Assembly: GCF_000427685.1 (NCBI RefSeq)
Contig: NZ_KE386573.1
Location: 1,782,938 to 1,846,937 of the forward strand
Direction: 5' to 3'
From: Haloplanus natans DSM 17983
GTDB taxonomy: Archaea > Halobacteriota > Halobacteria > Halobacteriales > Haloferacaceae
Length of the DNA: 64,000 nt
Under the pieces are notes generated by a model. That model was not told the origin of the DNA. It ran no database searches and saw only the letters and a list, made by a program, of their open reading frames with translations. A program made the translations under genes and the position numbers. Positions within the stretch are counted from its first letter, which is position 1; every line of letters starts with the position of its first letter. Shown here piece after piece: positions 8,911 to 16,169 of the stretch.

Positions 8911-9684
8911 GTGTGTACCCTGACGCTCGCGTGGCAGACCTTCCTCGACGCGCCGGTCGTCGTCGCCGCCAACCGTGACGAGCGGCGTGACCGGCCATCG
9001 GAGCCGCCAGGCCGGATCGAATCGAACCCCGGGGTCGTCGCCCCGCGCGACGCCCAGGCCGGCGGAACCTGGATCGGCTACAACGACGCCGGTGTGTTCG
9101 TCGGCATCACCAACCGCCCCGCCGAGGGGACGACGGCCGAGCGCTCTCGCGGCCTCCTCGTCGCCGACGCGTTGCGGGAACCGGACGCCACCGCCGCGGC
9201 CCGACTCGTCGAACGGTCGGTCGACACCCACGGCTACGACGGGTTCAACCTCGTCGTCGCCGACCGGAACGCCGCCTTCCTGTTCGAGTGGGACGGCCAC
9301 CTCCGGGTGACCCAACTCGACCCCGGCGTCCACGTCGTCGTCAACAGCGGCGCGGCGCTCGGGGGCGGCGGCGCCGTGACCGACTCCTTCGTCGTCCCCG
9401 ACGGCGACGCGCGCGCCGACCGGGCGGCCGGGCAGGCGGAGAACGCCCGCGCGGTCCGGACGGCGCTCACCCCCGAACCCGGCGAAGGGGCGACCGAATG
9501 GCTCGACCGCGCGGCGACGGTTCTCGCCGACCACGAGTTCGGCGTCTGTATCCACGGGAACGGCTACGGCACCCGGTCGTCGTCGCTGATCCGCCTCGGC
9601 GACGAGTCGACGTATCGGTTCGCGCCCGGCCCCCCCTGCGAGACGGCGTACGAGGCGGTCCAAACCGACGAAGGTCAAGTTTAA
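8911..9684 (+). CDS. NRDE-family (TANGO2-like) protein
   Basis: A 257-residue protein of the NRDE family, named after the Asn-Arg-Asp-Glu motif, here in PVVVAANRDERRDRPSEPPG. It starts with GTG, giving MCTLTLAW; the cysteine at position 2 is conserved in the family and becomes N-terminal after Met removal, as in N-terminal-nucleophile hydrolases. GGTWIGYNDAGVFVGITNRP and GLLVADALREPDA are further family blocks. The eukaryotic TANGO2 relatives are linked to Golgi organisation and haem or lipid handling; the archaeal role is unknown. It follows folCP after 39 bp with its own likely promoter. Confidence 0.88.
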   Translation: MCTLTLAWQTFLDAPVVVAANRDERRDRPSEPPGRIESNPGVVAPRDAQAGGTWIGYNDAGVFVGITNRPAEGTTAERSRGLLVADALREPDATAAARLVERSVDTHGYDGFNLVVADRNAAFLFEWDGHLRVTQLDPGVHVVVNSGAALGGGGAVTDSFVVPDGDARADRAAGQAENARAVRTALTPEPGEGATEWLDRAATVLADHEFGVCIHGNGYGTRSSSLIRLGDESTYRFAPGPPCETAYEAVQTDEGQV

Positions 9685-9687
9685 ACC
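9678..9687 (+). promoter_or_regulatory. TATA box for the HTH gene and its leader ORF
   Basis: AGTTTAAACC overlaps the stop codon of the NRDE gene. Its centre is about 27 bp before the ATG at 9710, which would make the 11-codon leader ORF leaderless. Confidence 0.5.
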
Positions 9688-9709
9688 CGCGCCACCGATT
9701 TGTGGAGGT

Positions 9710-9745
9710 ATGATCCGGACCGTAGACCCGGAGGTGGGTCGATGA
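9710..9745 (+). other. Possible 11-codon leader ORF coupled to the HTH gene
   Basis: The frame MIRTVDPEVGR is followed by TGA. GGAGGT abuts the ATG, and the stop overlaps the next start as ATGA (9742-9745). It could be a translated leader or simply the leaderless end of the transcript with internal initiation at 9742, where the SD-like GGAGGTGG precedes the start. This is seen in sequence; expression is inferred. Confidence 0.3.
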
Positions 9746-10092
9746 GCGCGGCCGACGATGTCGACCTGTCCGCCGACGAACGCGCGGCGCTCGAACTCGT
9801 CCTCGAGACGCGCGGTATCCACCAGAGCGACCTCTGGAAGGAACTCGACGTGTCGTCGCGGAAAGGGAGCCGCCTCGCCGAATCGCTCGTCGAGGCGGAC
9901 CTGATCCAACGCGAGGAGACCGTCTACAACGGACACAACACCTACTTCCTGATGCCGACCGCCGGTGACCTGGAGTTCGCCCTCCTGATGGCCGGCGACA
10001 TGCTCTCGCCCTTTATCGGCGAGGAGGAAGTCGACCCCCGGAGCGACGCCTTCTCGCAGTGGCTGATGAATCTGGCGTACGAGGAGTACTGA
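9742..10092 (+). CDS. Small HTH (winged-helix) DNA-binding protein
   Basis: A 116-residue protein. Residues about 10-65 form a winged helix: ERAALELVLETRGIHQSDLW, recognition-helix region SSRKGSRLAESLVEADLIQ, then a wing around REETVYNGHNTYFLMPT. The remaining C-terminal helix region (LEFALLMAGDMLSPFIGEEE) is a haloarchaeal extension of unknown role. Start 9742 was chosen for the SD-like GGAGGTGG and the fit of the N-terminus; the open frame extends to 9700 without family support. It resembles haloarchaeal Lrp/MarR-like regulators; the target genes are unknown. It converges on psmA with about 155 bp between stops. Confidence 0.75.
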   Translation: MSAADDVDLSADERAALELVLETRGIHQSDLWKELDVSSRKGSRLAESLVEADLIQREETVYNGHNTYFLMPTAGDLEFALLMAGDMLSPFIGEEEVDPRSDAFSQWLMNLAYEEY

Positions 10093-10248
10093 GACGGTTC
10101 GTCGTGCGTCGGTATCGGTCGTCGTCGGTGACGACCGAACCCAGCGGGCACCGACCCACAACGGCGCCCGAGGGGCGTCACACCGGCGCGGGCACGGTCG
10201 ACCGTCGAAAACGGAGATCCGAGACCGGAGACCGCAGGGTCGGCGTCG

Positions 10249-11010
10249 CTACTCCTCGTCCTCGTCCTCGTCGTCCTCGCTGGGGAGGAGTTCGAGGTCG
10301 GCGAGGTGGGTCTCGATCTCGTCGTTCGTGAGTTCGTGGAACGCCTCGGAGTCGATGCTGATCGTCGCCACGTCGACGCCGGCGGGTTCGAGGGTGTCGT
10401 CGTTGGTCGTAGCGAGGGCGCGTAGCGCGAGGGCGATCCCCCCGTCGAGGTCGAGGCCGTCCTCGTAGTTCTCTTCGAGGTACTCCTGGAGTTCGCCCCG
10501 GTTGGCGCCGATGGAGACCGCCTTCCACTCGTAGGGCGTCCCCGAGGGGTCGGTCTCGTAGAGGCGGGGCTCGCCGTCCTCGATGCCGCCGATGAGGAGG
10601 GCAACGCCGAAGGGGCGCGCACCGCCGACCTGCGTGTACTGCTGGATGTGGTCGGTGACCTCCTTCGTGAGCGTCTCGATGCCGATCGGCTCGCTGTACC
10701 GGAGGCGGTTGATCTGGGCCTGCCGGCGGGCGAAATCGATCAGCTGTCGGGCGTCGGCGACGTGACCCGCGGAGGCGATGCCCGCGTGGTCGTCGGCCTT
10801 GTGAATCTTCTCGACGCTCGTCGGTTCCATCAGCGGCGACCGGGAGCGCTTGTCCGCCGCCAGCACCACGCCCTCCTCGGTCCGAATGCCGATGCTCGCT
10901 GTTCCTCGCTTGACGGCCTCCCGCGCGTATTCGACCTGGTAGAGGCGGCCATCCGGCGAAAAGATCGTTATCCCGCGGTCGTATGCCTGCTGTTGGGCTT
11001 GTCCCTGCAT
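10249..11010 (-). CDS. psmA: 20S proteasome alpha subunit
   Basis: A 253-residue alpha-type subunit. The alpha-specific N-terminal helix and signature GITIFSPDGRLYQVEYA is intact, followed by VKRGTASIGIRTEEGVVLAA and the pore/ring-interface lysine context ADKRSRSPL. The C-terminus is an acidic run (LLPSEDDEDEDEE) typical of haloarchaea. It forms the outer rings of the protease barrel and gates entry for ATPases such as PAN. The last codons of rnp2 end only 4 bp before its start, so psmA was the last gene of an rnp3-rnp2-psmA row. Insertion of the 10-kb element has now separated it from the front of that operon. Confidence 0.95.
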   Translation of the reverse strand: MQGQAQQQAYDRGITIFSPDGRLYQVEYAREAVKRGTASIGIRTEEGVVLAADKRSRSPLMEPTSVEKIHKADDHAGIASAGHVADARQLIDFARRQAQINRLRYSEPIGIETLTKEVTDHIQQYTQVGGARPFGVALLIGGIEDGEPRLYETDPSGTPYEWKAVSIGANRGELQEYLEENYEDGLDLDGGIALALRALATTNDDTLEPAGVDVATISIDSEAFHELTNDEIETHLADLELLPSEDDEDEDEE

Positions 11011-11014
11011 TGTA

Positions 11015-11173
11015 TCACGTTGACTCTAACTCGAGATCGAGTGCGGCCGCGCCCGTGAAGTCCCCCGGCCCGGATACGTCCACGTTGCCGTCGCGAACGT
11101 AGCCACGCCGACGGTCGTTCTCGAACACGACGCGTCTCTCGGCCCGCACTCCGGCCCGGCGTCCTAAATACCT
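11015..11173 (-). pseudogene. rnp2: Displaced 3' part of rnp2 (RNase P Pop5), left of the integrated element
   Basis: Reading minus from the recombination core, the frame gives R-Y-L-G-R-R-A-G-V-R, continues through VVFENDRRRGYVRDGN and ends ALDLELEST with TGA at 11015-11017. These 49 codons after the shared R-Y-L are exactly in frame with the truncated rnp2 at 21161-21511, whose protein reads VRACEERYL before it diverges. Joining the two at the direct repeat gives a 163-residue protein with the tail expected for haloarchaeal Pop5. The fragment has no start of its own apart from an internal GTG and lies 4 bp upstream of psmA. It is an intact domain awaiting excision rather than a decayed gene: no stop or frameshift is visible. 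Confidence 0.85.
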
Positions 11174-11178
11174 TTCTT
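11165..11178. repeat. Left attachment-site core of the integrated element
   Basis: TAAATACCTTTCTT matches TAGATACCTTTCTT at the right end in 13 of 14 bases (11 contiguous: ATACCTTTCTT). The core falls on the codons for Arg-Tyr-Leu of Pop5. Homology between the flanks stops on either side, as expected for a site-specific recombination crossover. Confidence 0.8.
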
Positions 11179-11267
11179 TCCGCGGACCACGGGACCAGTA
11201 AAGCCCGAAATACCGCCCCTCAAACCCTAAAACACTAATCTACCAAACTCATACGACACCACCAGTT

Positions 11268-11399
11268 ATGAACCTTCCGACCCCCATCGACGTGAAATAC
11301 GACTGTGGTAAATGGATCGGAGCCACCACCGACGACGACATACCCGAAACTTGTCCTGAATGTGGTGCAGAGAAAACGCGGGCAGTCCCCCGAAAATAG
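11268..11399 (+). CDS. Small CPECG-type putative zinc-binding protein, 43 aa
   Basis: ATG 11268 to TAG 11397. The protein begins MNLPTPIDVKYDCGK and ends ETCPECGAEKTRAVPRK. The C-terminal CPECG knuckle together with the upstream Cys-Gly could hold one zinc ion, although only three cysteines are present. Such micro-proteins are abundant in haloarchaea and mostly uncharacterised. It is the first gene inside the left end of the element and diverges from the rnp2 fragment/psmA. No function can be assigned. Confidence 0.55.
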   Translation: MNLPTPIDVKYDCGKWIGATTDDDIPETCPECGAEKTRAVPRK

Positions 11400-11658
11400 A
11401 AAAATCGGGCCGGCCTGTAACTATCTACAAAACCACCGGGATTTACTGTTATTGAATAAACACCTATACCCGGAGACAGCAGGTCGTTTTCTCCCCAACC
11501 ATACTGCTGTCTTCCATTTACTTTCCAAACCGACACGGCCCTGATGATACTTGCCTCGCTGGTCGAATCTAAATGGTGCCGACACTCGCTCGTAGAGTTC
11601 CGACGTAGCAGGGACAAAATTCCGAGAATCGCCCTGTAAGTCGGCGGCTTAGTTTCTA

Positions 11659-11769
11659 CTCAGAAAACGCCGCCCGCCTATCAAACAGACCGACTCGAAC
11701 GCCTTCGCTACCCGTTCCGTAGACTTTGTAGAAACCCTCAAGAGGAGATGGGTTTCAGTAGGCGTGCTG
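11659..11769. repeat. Dispersed repeat copy 1 (long form)
   Basis: The core CTCAGAAAACGCCGCCCGCC is followed by ATCAAACAGACCGA, a variable stretch and then AAGAGGAGATGGGTTTCAGT, AGGCGTG. The same order is found in copy 3 at 13247-13357 with about 85-90% identity by eye. It is non-coding, and copies 2 and 4 share the front part. Confidence 0.7.
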
Positions 11770-11844
11770 AATAGAGGGCGCGTATGCAACATCATACCCA
11801 ATCGAGTTTTACAATAACATTATCATCAATTCTCTCATAATACA

Positions 11845-11854
11845 GAATTATTAG
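11845..11854 (+). promoter_or_regulatory. TATA-like box of the first pilin-like gene
   Basis: GAATTATTAG lies about 29 bp before the GTG at 11879, fitting a leaderless transcript. Confidence 0.4.
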
Positions 11855-11878
11855 TGTTGCTATCGGCTAATCTATAGT

Positions 11879-12418
11879 GTGAGGAGAATCACTTCGTCAC
11901 GGGCCGTGTCACCCGTCATAGCCACGATTTTGATGGTTGCTATCGTGGTGATACTCGCTGTGACCGTCTCGGTGTTTGCACTTGAATTTACTGGCGAGAT
12001 TAATCAGCCTGCTCCTACTGTTGCCCAATCAAGTGGCGAACTCGTCTATGACCTGCCCGGAAGTAATGACCAAATCGTTCGACTTACTCACCTTGCAGGC
12101 GACAGGTTAGATGTATCTGAGTTGGAAATTGCCGTGGATGCAACCGATGCCTGTGGGAAGCAATCCCGGATTGTTAACCTCCCAACAAACACGCTTGGGT
12201 CAGCAAATTACAACGGTGACGACATTTTCGATTACTATAGTCCGGACGGAGGGCAACTTGACACGAGTGCAGATGGTATTTGGAGTGCTGGCGAAACTGC
12301 TACTTTCCGACTTGCAAGCACTGAATGTGAACTAAATAAGAGTGACACGCTTACTATTCGCGTCGTCCACCTCCCGACGAACTCGGTCGTAATCAAAGAA
12401 ACACTGACCGCGACGTAG
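11879..12418 (+). CDS. Type IV pilin-like protein on the element (Arch-pilin N-terminal domain)
   Basis: A 179-residue protein with a GTG start. The N-terminus is a class III signal: short basic leader MRRITSSR, then AVSPVIATILMVAIVVILAV. PibD-type peptidase would cut before AVSPV and the hydrophobic helix would polymerise into a pilus or anchor the protein. The rest is a beta-rich extracellular domain with two cysteine pairs (DACGKQ, STECELN) that could form disulfides. Codon use is AT-richer than in core genes. Haloarchaeal proviruses and plasmids sometimes carry such pilin-like proteins; whether this one is a pilus subunit, an entry receptor or an exclusion factor is open. It has no pilus ATPase partner nearby. 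Confidence 0.75.
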   Translation: MRRITSSRAVSPVIATILMVAIVVILAVTVSVFALEFTGEINQPAPTVAQSSGELVYDLPGSNDQIVRLTHLAGDRLDVSELEIAVDATDACGKQSRIVNLPTNTLGSANYNGDDIFDYYSPDGGQLDTSADGIWSAGETATFRLASTECELNKSDTLTIRVVHLPTNSVVIKETLTAT

Positions 12419-12718
12419 CAGGCCTTCGAACGGTCAGAGGCCCTGATGGTATGAAACGTACTGCTTGTGCGCCTGACGCTCGCTGTGCCGAATCAACCCA
12501 CACAGAAAGTGCAAATATTACCCCACCACCTGCTGACTTCATCCTCTGTATCTCGTACCGCCGTCTCATCAGCATATCAAGGTTCTAACGATCCGTTCCG
12601 TAGAAGTTGTTCTCAGAAAACGCCGCCCGCCCATCGAACAGACCACACCTCTACTAACCCTCCTGCGTGACTCTTGGAGACAACAGGTGTGTGAGGATCA
12701 TTCCGTAGCACCAAGCGG
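12419..12718. other. Gene-free stretch with second repeat copy
   Basis: No gene is supported. It contains repeat copy 2 and the fragment CCTGCGTGACTC...AACAGG, which recurs after copy 4 and before copy 3. Confidence 0.45.
12611..12644. repeat. Dispersed repeat copy 2 (short form)
   Basis: TCTCAGAAAACGCCGCCCGC followed by CCATCGAACAGACC. It is nearly identical over 34 bp to copy 1; the downstream part differs. Confidence 0.7.
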
Positions 12719-12871
12719 TTACTCAGGACTCACAATATCGTTGCACACCGGACATTCAGCCCATATGCCGGTCGTTCCATCGTCTTTCTCGTATTCCACC
12801 AAGATATGGACGGTGAAAATACCCTCCTCACATTTGGGGCATCGTCCGTGTTGCGAAGTATCGGTGGTCAT
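12719..12871 (-). CDS. Small putative zinc-binding protein, 50 aa, CPKC/CPVC
   Basis: ATG at 12871, TAA at 12719. The protein runs MTTDTSQHGRCPKCEEGIF, a middle with EYEKDDGTTG, and IWAECPVCNDIVSPE. Two CPxC knuckles about 30 residues apart form a rubredoxin-like or treble-clef zinc site. Small haloarchaeal proteins of this layout are common and were only recently given family status; their roles are unknown. A TATA-like GTTTATACAG lies about 65 bp upstream on the minus strand. It is divergent from the other zinc protein at 13010, sharing a 138-bp promoter region. Confidence 0.65.
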   Translation of the reverse strand: MTTDTSQHGRCPKCEEGIFTVHILVEYEKDDGTTGIWAECPVCNDIVSPE

Positions 12872-13009
12872 CAGGGGGAAGGAAGGGTGCGTGTGACACT
12901 TTCCCTTCCAATCGGCAGTAGACTGATACGCTGTATAAACTTTGTGCGGTATGTTAGCATAAACGAACTGTCGCCAATACTAATTCACTTGCACCACGAT
13001 CCTCGAATT

Positions 13010-13162
13010 ATGAGCTTCCGGACAGTACTCACTCACCTGCTCGGTGATACTGAGCCGAGTGTCGTAATTGAGTGCCGTCAATGTGGGACGACTGTTACTC
13101 CCGAGACGGAAACTTGTCCTGAGTGCGGCACAACTGAGTTCTGCCGGTACGAGATTCTATGA
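13010..13162 (+). CDS. Small zinc-ribbon protein, 50 aa, CRQCG/CPECG
   Basis: ATG at 13010, TGA at 13160-13162. It begins MSFRTVLTHLLGDTEPS, then IECRQCGTTVTPETETCPEC ending GTTEFCRYEIL. The two knuckles CxxCG and CPECG 13 residues apart are a complete zinc ribbon. Similar short proteins with the MSFRTVL-type N-terminus occur widely in haloarchaea. The start was chosen for this N-terminus; the frame is open further upstream to 12806 but that part lacks protein character. The role is unknown, possibly a nucleic-acid or protein adaptor. Confidence 0.7.
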   Translation: MSFRTVLTHLLGDTEPSVVIECRQCGTTVTPETETCPECGTTEFCRYEIL

Positions 13163-13465
13163 TGATCTCAACTACTGCGTAGCCCTCCGAGGATTAACAG
13201 GGTGGAAGTACCCGAATGTCCACGATACCCGTTTCATAGGGGTTGTCCTCAGAAAACGCCACCTGTCCCATCAAACAGACCGATTCAAGCGCCTTCGATA
13301 CCTGTCTCGTAGACCTTGTTGAACCTCACAAGAGGAGATGAGTTTCAGTAGGCGTGTTAAATATAGGACGTATATTCAGCAAGACTGTGTGCTTGACGGA
13401 GATTGCTCGATACAAGGAAGACACCTACTGATCAGCTTGTACACTCGTTCCAAAAAAGATGAAGG
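13163..13465. other. Gene-free stretch with third repeat copy
   Basis: No gene is supported. The first 85 bp (TGATGATC...GGGGTTGTCC) resemble the sequence after repeat copy 4, and the rest is the long-form repeat copy 3. Confidence 0.45.
13247..13357. repeat. Dispersed repeat copy 3 (long form)
   Basis: CCTCAGAAAACGCCACCTGT, CCCATCAAACAGACCGATTC, then AAGAGGAGATGAGTTTCAGT and AGGCGTG. It has the same order and spacing as copy 1. Confidence 0.7.
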
Positions 13466-13696
13466 TCACACAGTTTCGGCTGTAATGTATTCGCCGCAGT
13501 AGACTTCAACCTGAGAGTTGCTGTAAGCGAATGAGACGTGTATATTGCTCCAATCTTCGCAAATTGTGTTGAGTGCATCAGGGTCTATTGACCCGTAGAG
13601 AGGTGGAAGATCATCAACAGCGGTATTTTCGACAATACTTACGAGATTAATAACTGCGTGGCCGGTATGCTCATCCGAAGCAATCTCATAATCCAT
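13466..13696 (-). CDS. HalOD1 output-domain protein, 76 aa
   Basis: A stand-alone HalOD1 domain: AVINLVSIVENTAVDDLPPL, then YGSIDPDALNTICED and a C-terminal strand pair IHVSFAYSNSQVEVYCGEYI. HalOD1 (haloarchaeal output domain 1) is a small domain usually fused to, or encoded beside, signalling proteins such as bacterio-opsin-activator-like regulators. Here nothing is fused and no histidine kinase is close. It is AT-richer than chromosomal homologues would be, in line with residence on the element. Function beyond signalling is unknown. Confidence 0.72.
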   Translation of the reverse strand: MDYEIASDEHTGHAVINLVSIVENTAVDDLPPLYGSIDPDALNTICEDWSNIHVSFAYSNSQVEVYCGEYITAETV

Positions 13697-14292
13697 TATT
13701 CTATTAAGACCGCCTAACTGAATAGTTCCTCTGCTTTTTCATATCAATCATAACATCGATGAACGACCGTCGTCTTAACTGAGGAAGATTTCAATAAGCA
13801 TCTCCGTAGGAGTTGTTCTCAGAAAACGCCACCCGCCCATCAGACCAACCACGCCCTACTACCTTACTGCGTGACCCCGAGGTTAACAGGAGTGGAAGTA
13901 CCCGAGCGTCCACGCTACCCATTCCGTGAGAGTTGTCCGGAAGAAAACCGGATAGCTTGTGCTGACTTTTCCACACGACGATGAACCGCCGGTTGCCATT
14001 CAAGCTCAACAACCATACTCTCCCCCAAATGATTGCGCTCTAGGGGGAAGATATGAGCCTCCACACAGAAAACCCGGCGCGCACTCCATCAAGGGCCGCG
14101 ATGGTGTTCCTACTGGTTACAAACCCGCTGTACACCACTCGTTCTCGTAGAAACAGAACAGGCTACTCATAGAGGGCTACTCAGCTTGCTATGCCTGACT
14201 TAATGTAGGTGACTACTTGCCCTCCTCACTAAGCTTCCTCACATATAGAATAGAAGGGGGTTTATATACTTGATTTCGAGTGACTGCACCCC
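13697..14292. other. Long gene-poor gap with fourth repeat copy
   Basis: No convincing gene on either strand over about 600 bp. It holds repeat copy 4 at 13816-13850, followed by TTACTGCGTGACC...AACAGGAGTGGAAGTACCCG, which also precedes copy 3. A 39-codon frame from ATG at about 14053 has no protein-like features. Confidence 0.45.
13816..13850. repeat. Dispersed repeat copy 4 (short form)
   Basis: TTCTCAGAAAACGCCACCCG followed by CCCATCAGACCAACC. The A for G change in CGCCACC is shared with copy 3. Confidence 0.7.
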
Positions 14293-14994
14293 TCAGTATG
14301 CAGGTGGCCCTTGTTCTGCTACCAAGTTTTCTCTGGCATGGTCAGCAACTTCACTCTCAAACTTGGACATTTTATAGTTTTTACTCTTATTTGGCGATTC
14401 ATTCTCAACTATTCTCTGAACTTGATAAAAGAATTTGTTAACAGTTTTGTCAGTACAGTTGTAGCTGACGCACGCTTCCCTGTACGCTTCATCACGTCCC
14501 TCTCCACGGTTATTCGGATGGCACTTCCGCCTTCCATCTTTGAACAATACGTATCCACAGACCGCTAACGCGACCCACTCTTTATTCCGACCAAATTTCG
14601 AGAGATTTAGAGCGGTAAAGATGCGAACTGCCCTATTTTGTTGTCCCTTATTAAGTTCAACTCTATCTGCCACCATTCTCATCTGCGTCTCGTTGAGATG
14701 GAACGTTTCATAGCGTCTATTCTGCCATTTTCCTCCATTCTGTAATCCGCCATTCACTCGATCAAGATGTTTGTATGTAGATTCTTTATGGGAATATCGC
14801 CAGTCAGATGGTGAATCCCAATATTCACCGTCGACAGTAGGAGTCTCTTGCCAGTTGATTATTGTCGCATTGTTTGTATCACAGTTTGATAAATCCGTAC
14901 AGGTTTTTTCGTCGCTCTCAACGGTTTCCGGTTCAGGTGGCAACGGCGGAGAATCATCGCCTAGGTCGCCACTAATGAGATCTTTTGCAAACAT
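14293..14994 (-). CDS. Hypothetical protein, 233 aa, acidic tail plus helical C-terminal domain
   Basis: I do not recognise a characterised family. Residues 1-100 are hydrophilic and look disordered. Residues about 100-225 appear helical: LNETQMRMVADRVELNKGQQ, ALNLSKFGRNKEWVALAVCG, and a Cys/His-containing KCHPNNRGEGRDEAYREAC before NKFFYQVQRIVE. The helical part loosely resembles the cyclin-like fold of archaeal TFB, but the match is weak and by eye only. A minus-strand TATA-like CTTAAATACG (about 15050-15060) precedes the ATG at 14994. As the largest hypothetical of the element besides the integrase, it is the best candidate for a replication or maintenance factor, which is inference only. 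Confidence 0.6.
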   Translation of the reverse strand: MFAKDLISGDLGDDSPPLPPEPETVESDEKTCTDLSNCDTNNATIINWQETPTVDGEYWDSPSDWRYSHKESTYKHLDRVNGGLQNGGKWQNRRYETFHLNETQMRMVADRVELNKGQQNRAVRIFTALNLSKFGRNKEWVALAVCGYVLFKDGRRKCHPNNRGEGRDEAYREACVSYNCTDKTVNKFFYQVQRIVENESPNKSKNYKMSKFESEVADHARENLVAEQGPPAY

Positions 14995-14999
14995 TAGAA

Positions 15000-15600
15000 A
15001 TTACACAGACGGAATGTATCCGTCCTCCTCAAGCTATAGACACATACATCGTATTTAAGACTGCTTGATATTGCGGCTTTTCTGTCATTTTTGTAGTAGA
15101 TATTCTGAATCAAAGTTGTACTCCTCCATCGGAAGAAATCCCATTGTAACTTCTCCAAAATCTGCTCGCGCATTTTCGGCCTTACCACTCTACACCGCGT
15201 ATCGCCGACTGATGATGTGCTAACTTCCTCCTTGATCAGCATACGGAAAGAATAGAATCGTGTTAGAAAGTACCGTGGTAGACGGACGCTTACCTTATAT
15301 GTTATACATAGAGTGTTACACCTATGTTACTCATGCAAGTGTTACTCTGTATGAGTTACTCAGAAAACCAACCGCATTACAGGTAATAGTTAGTTCATGT
15401 AACCGTTGTATGAACCAAGTGAGAAACACAAGTGGAACACTAAGCGTAACTCTGTATGTTAAACATAAGAGAACACTAAGAGAAACACGAATGGAGGACA
15501 CGTAAGGGATAACCCCTTCCCCCCTCCTCTCCTCAACCATTAGACACAGACATAGTATATAAAGACACCTGTGAAATTTCTTCTAGCATCCGAGCGCAGG
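15000..15600. other. AT-rich non-coding region
   Basis: Apart from short weak frames this 600-bp stretch has no gene. It contains the promoter of the hypothetical at 14994 and the repeat-rich tract 15310-15500. Confidence 0.5.
15310..15500. repeat. Iteron-like short repeats and a 23-bp imperfect palindrome
   Basis: TGTTAC or AGTTAC units recur at about 15313, 15324, 15339 and 15353. GTTCATGTAACCGTTGTATG (from 15392) is the first part of a 23-bp near-palindrome ending AAC. GAACACTAAG occurs twice (about 15434 and 15471), AGAAACAC twice and ACTCTGTATG twice. Such clusters are typical of replication origins, partition sites or operators. No replication initiator is identified, so the assignment is open. 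Confidence 0.5.
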
Positions 15601-15846
15601 TTACGAAGGCAGACCTGTCTTGCTCCTCATTCGCAGGTCGTCGAGTAGATCGTTGAGTGCGTCGGCGGGGACGTATTCTCCCGGCGGCGTTTCCTGTGAA
15701 CCCACTCGGTATTCATTCATCCGAGCTTGGAACGCTTCGGCGGCGCTCTCGGATTCTCCGGGTAGGTTGGCTACCTTCTCAGGCACTCGTAGTCCGGCTG
15801 TGTCGGGGTTCATGTTCTCAGGGTGCTGTGAATCGGGTGCGACCAT
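15601..15846 (-). CDS. Hypothetical acidic protein, 81 aa
   Basis: ATG at 15846 (a TTG at 15864 would add six residues). The sequence begins MVAPDSQHPENMNPDTAGLR and ends DALNDLLDDLRMRSKTGLPS; it is mostly helical and charged, without cysteines or membrane segments. It lies about 50 bp downstream of the winged-helix gene on the same strand, so the two are probably one transcript. Its size and position next to a regulator are compatible with a partner or antitoxin-like role, but there is no motif to support that. Confidence 0.5.
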   Translation of the reverse strand: MVAPDSQHPENMNPDTAGLRVPEKVANLPGESESAAEAFQARMNEYRVGSQETPPGEYVPADALNDLLDDLRMRSKTGLPS

Positions 15847-15894
15847 TGCGAGGTGTGTACGCAAGCCGTGGCGTCCTGCAAAGCCCTCGGTAGG

Positions 15895-16140
15895 TCACTC
15901 GTTGGGAAGATCTGGTCGCCACCATACAACAGCTCGACCACCGACCTTCTTCCGCTTGAGATCACCGCGTTCTTCGAGAGCGGTTAATTTGTTATGCGCA
16001 GTACGCCGGACTACTCCCAACTCCTCGGCTATCTCCGACGCCGTCCGGGGTTCGTGGTCGGTGAATACTGCGAAAGCATCGTCAGGTGATACCTCCTCGG
16101 TGTATGTTCCTTTCTCGCTCCGGCTCCTCTCGTCGCTCAT
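15895..16140 (-). CDS. Winged-helix transcriptional regulator, 81 aa
   Basis: MSDERSRSEKGTYTEEVSPD leads into a compact wHTH: DDAFAVFTDHEPRTASEIAE, recognition region ELGVVRRTAHNKLTALEERG and the wing DLKRKKVGGRAVVWWRP. The C-terminal WWRP end is a frequent feature of small haloarchaeal wHTH proteins. ATG 16140 is preferred; an upstream ATG at 16161 adds seven residues. Divergent from the SWIM gene, with nested inverted repeats in the shared promoter that would suit binding by a dimer. Probably the element's own repressor or switch protein, by position. Confidence 0.72.
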   Translation of the reverse strand: MSDERSRSEKGTYTEEVSPDDAFAVFTDHEPRTASEIAEELGVVRRTAHNKLTALEERGDLKRKKVGGRAVVWWRPDLPNE

Positions 16141-16169
16141 TAGAATAGGATACTCCGGCAACCGCGATT

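Larger units (their letters stand above)
11400..11878. other. Gene-poor gap of the element with first repeat copy
   Basis: No convincing gene on either strand. It holds the first copy of the element's dispersed repeat (about 11659-11769) and, near the end, the promoter of the pilin-like gene at 11879. Confidence 0.5.

Noticed and set aside
11015-11173. The rnp2 3' fragment as the result of a simple frameshift or sequencing error
   Set aside because: The two parts are 10 kb apart, separated by an integrase-bearing segment with direct repeats, and are exactly in frame with each other.
11249-11617. 122-codon minus-strand frame at the left end of the element
   Set aside because: It overlaps the 43-aa CPECG gene on the plus strand and its peptide lacks any domain or pattern.
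11659-13850. The dispersed repeats as a CRISPR array
   Set aside because: The copies are 600-900 bp apart, differ in length and have genes between them; there are no cas genes in the window.
13791-14150. Short frames around repeat copy 4, including a 39-codon plus-strand ORF from about 14053
   Set aside because: No motif, no promoter or SD, and basic/serine-rich random composition.
14995-15242. 82-codon minus-strand frame whose TAATG overlaps the start of the 233-aa gene
   Set aside because: The peptide has no convincing protein pattern, and a TATA-like box at about 15055 lies inside it, close to the downstream ATG.
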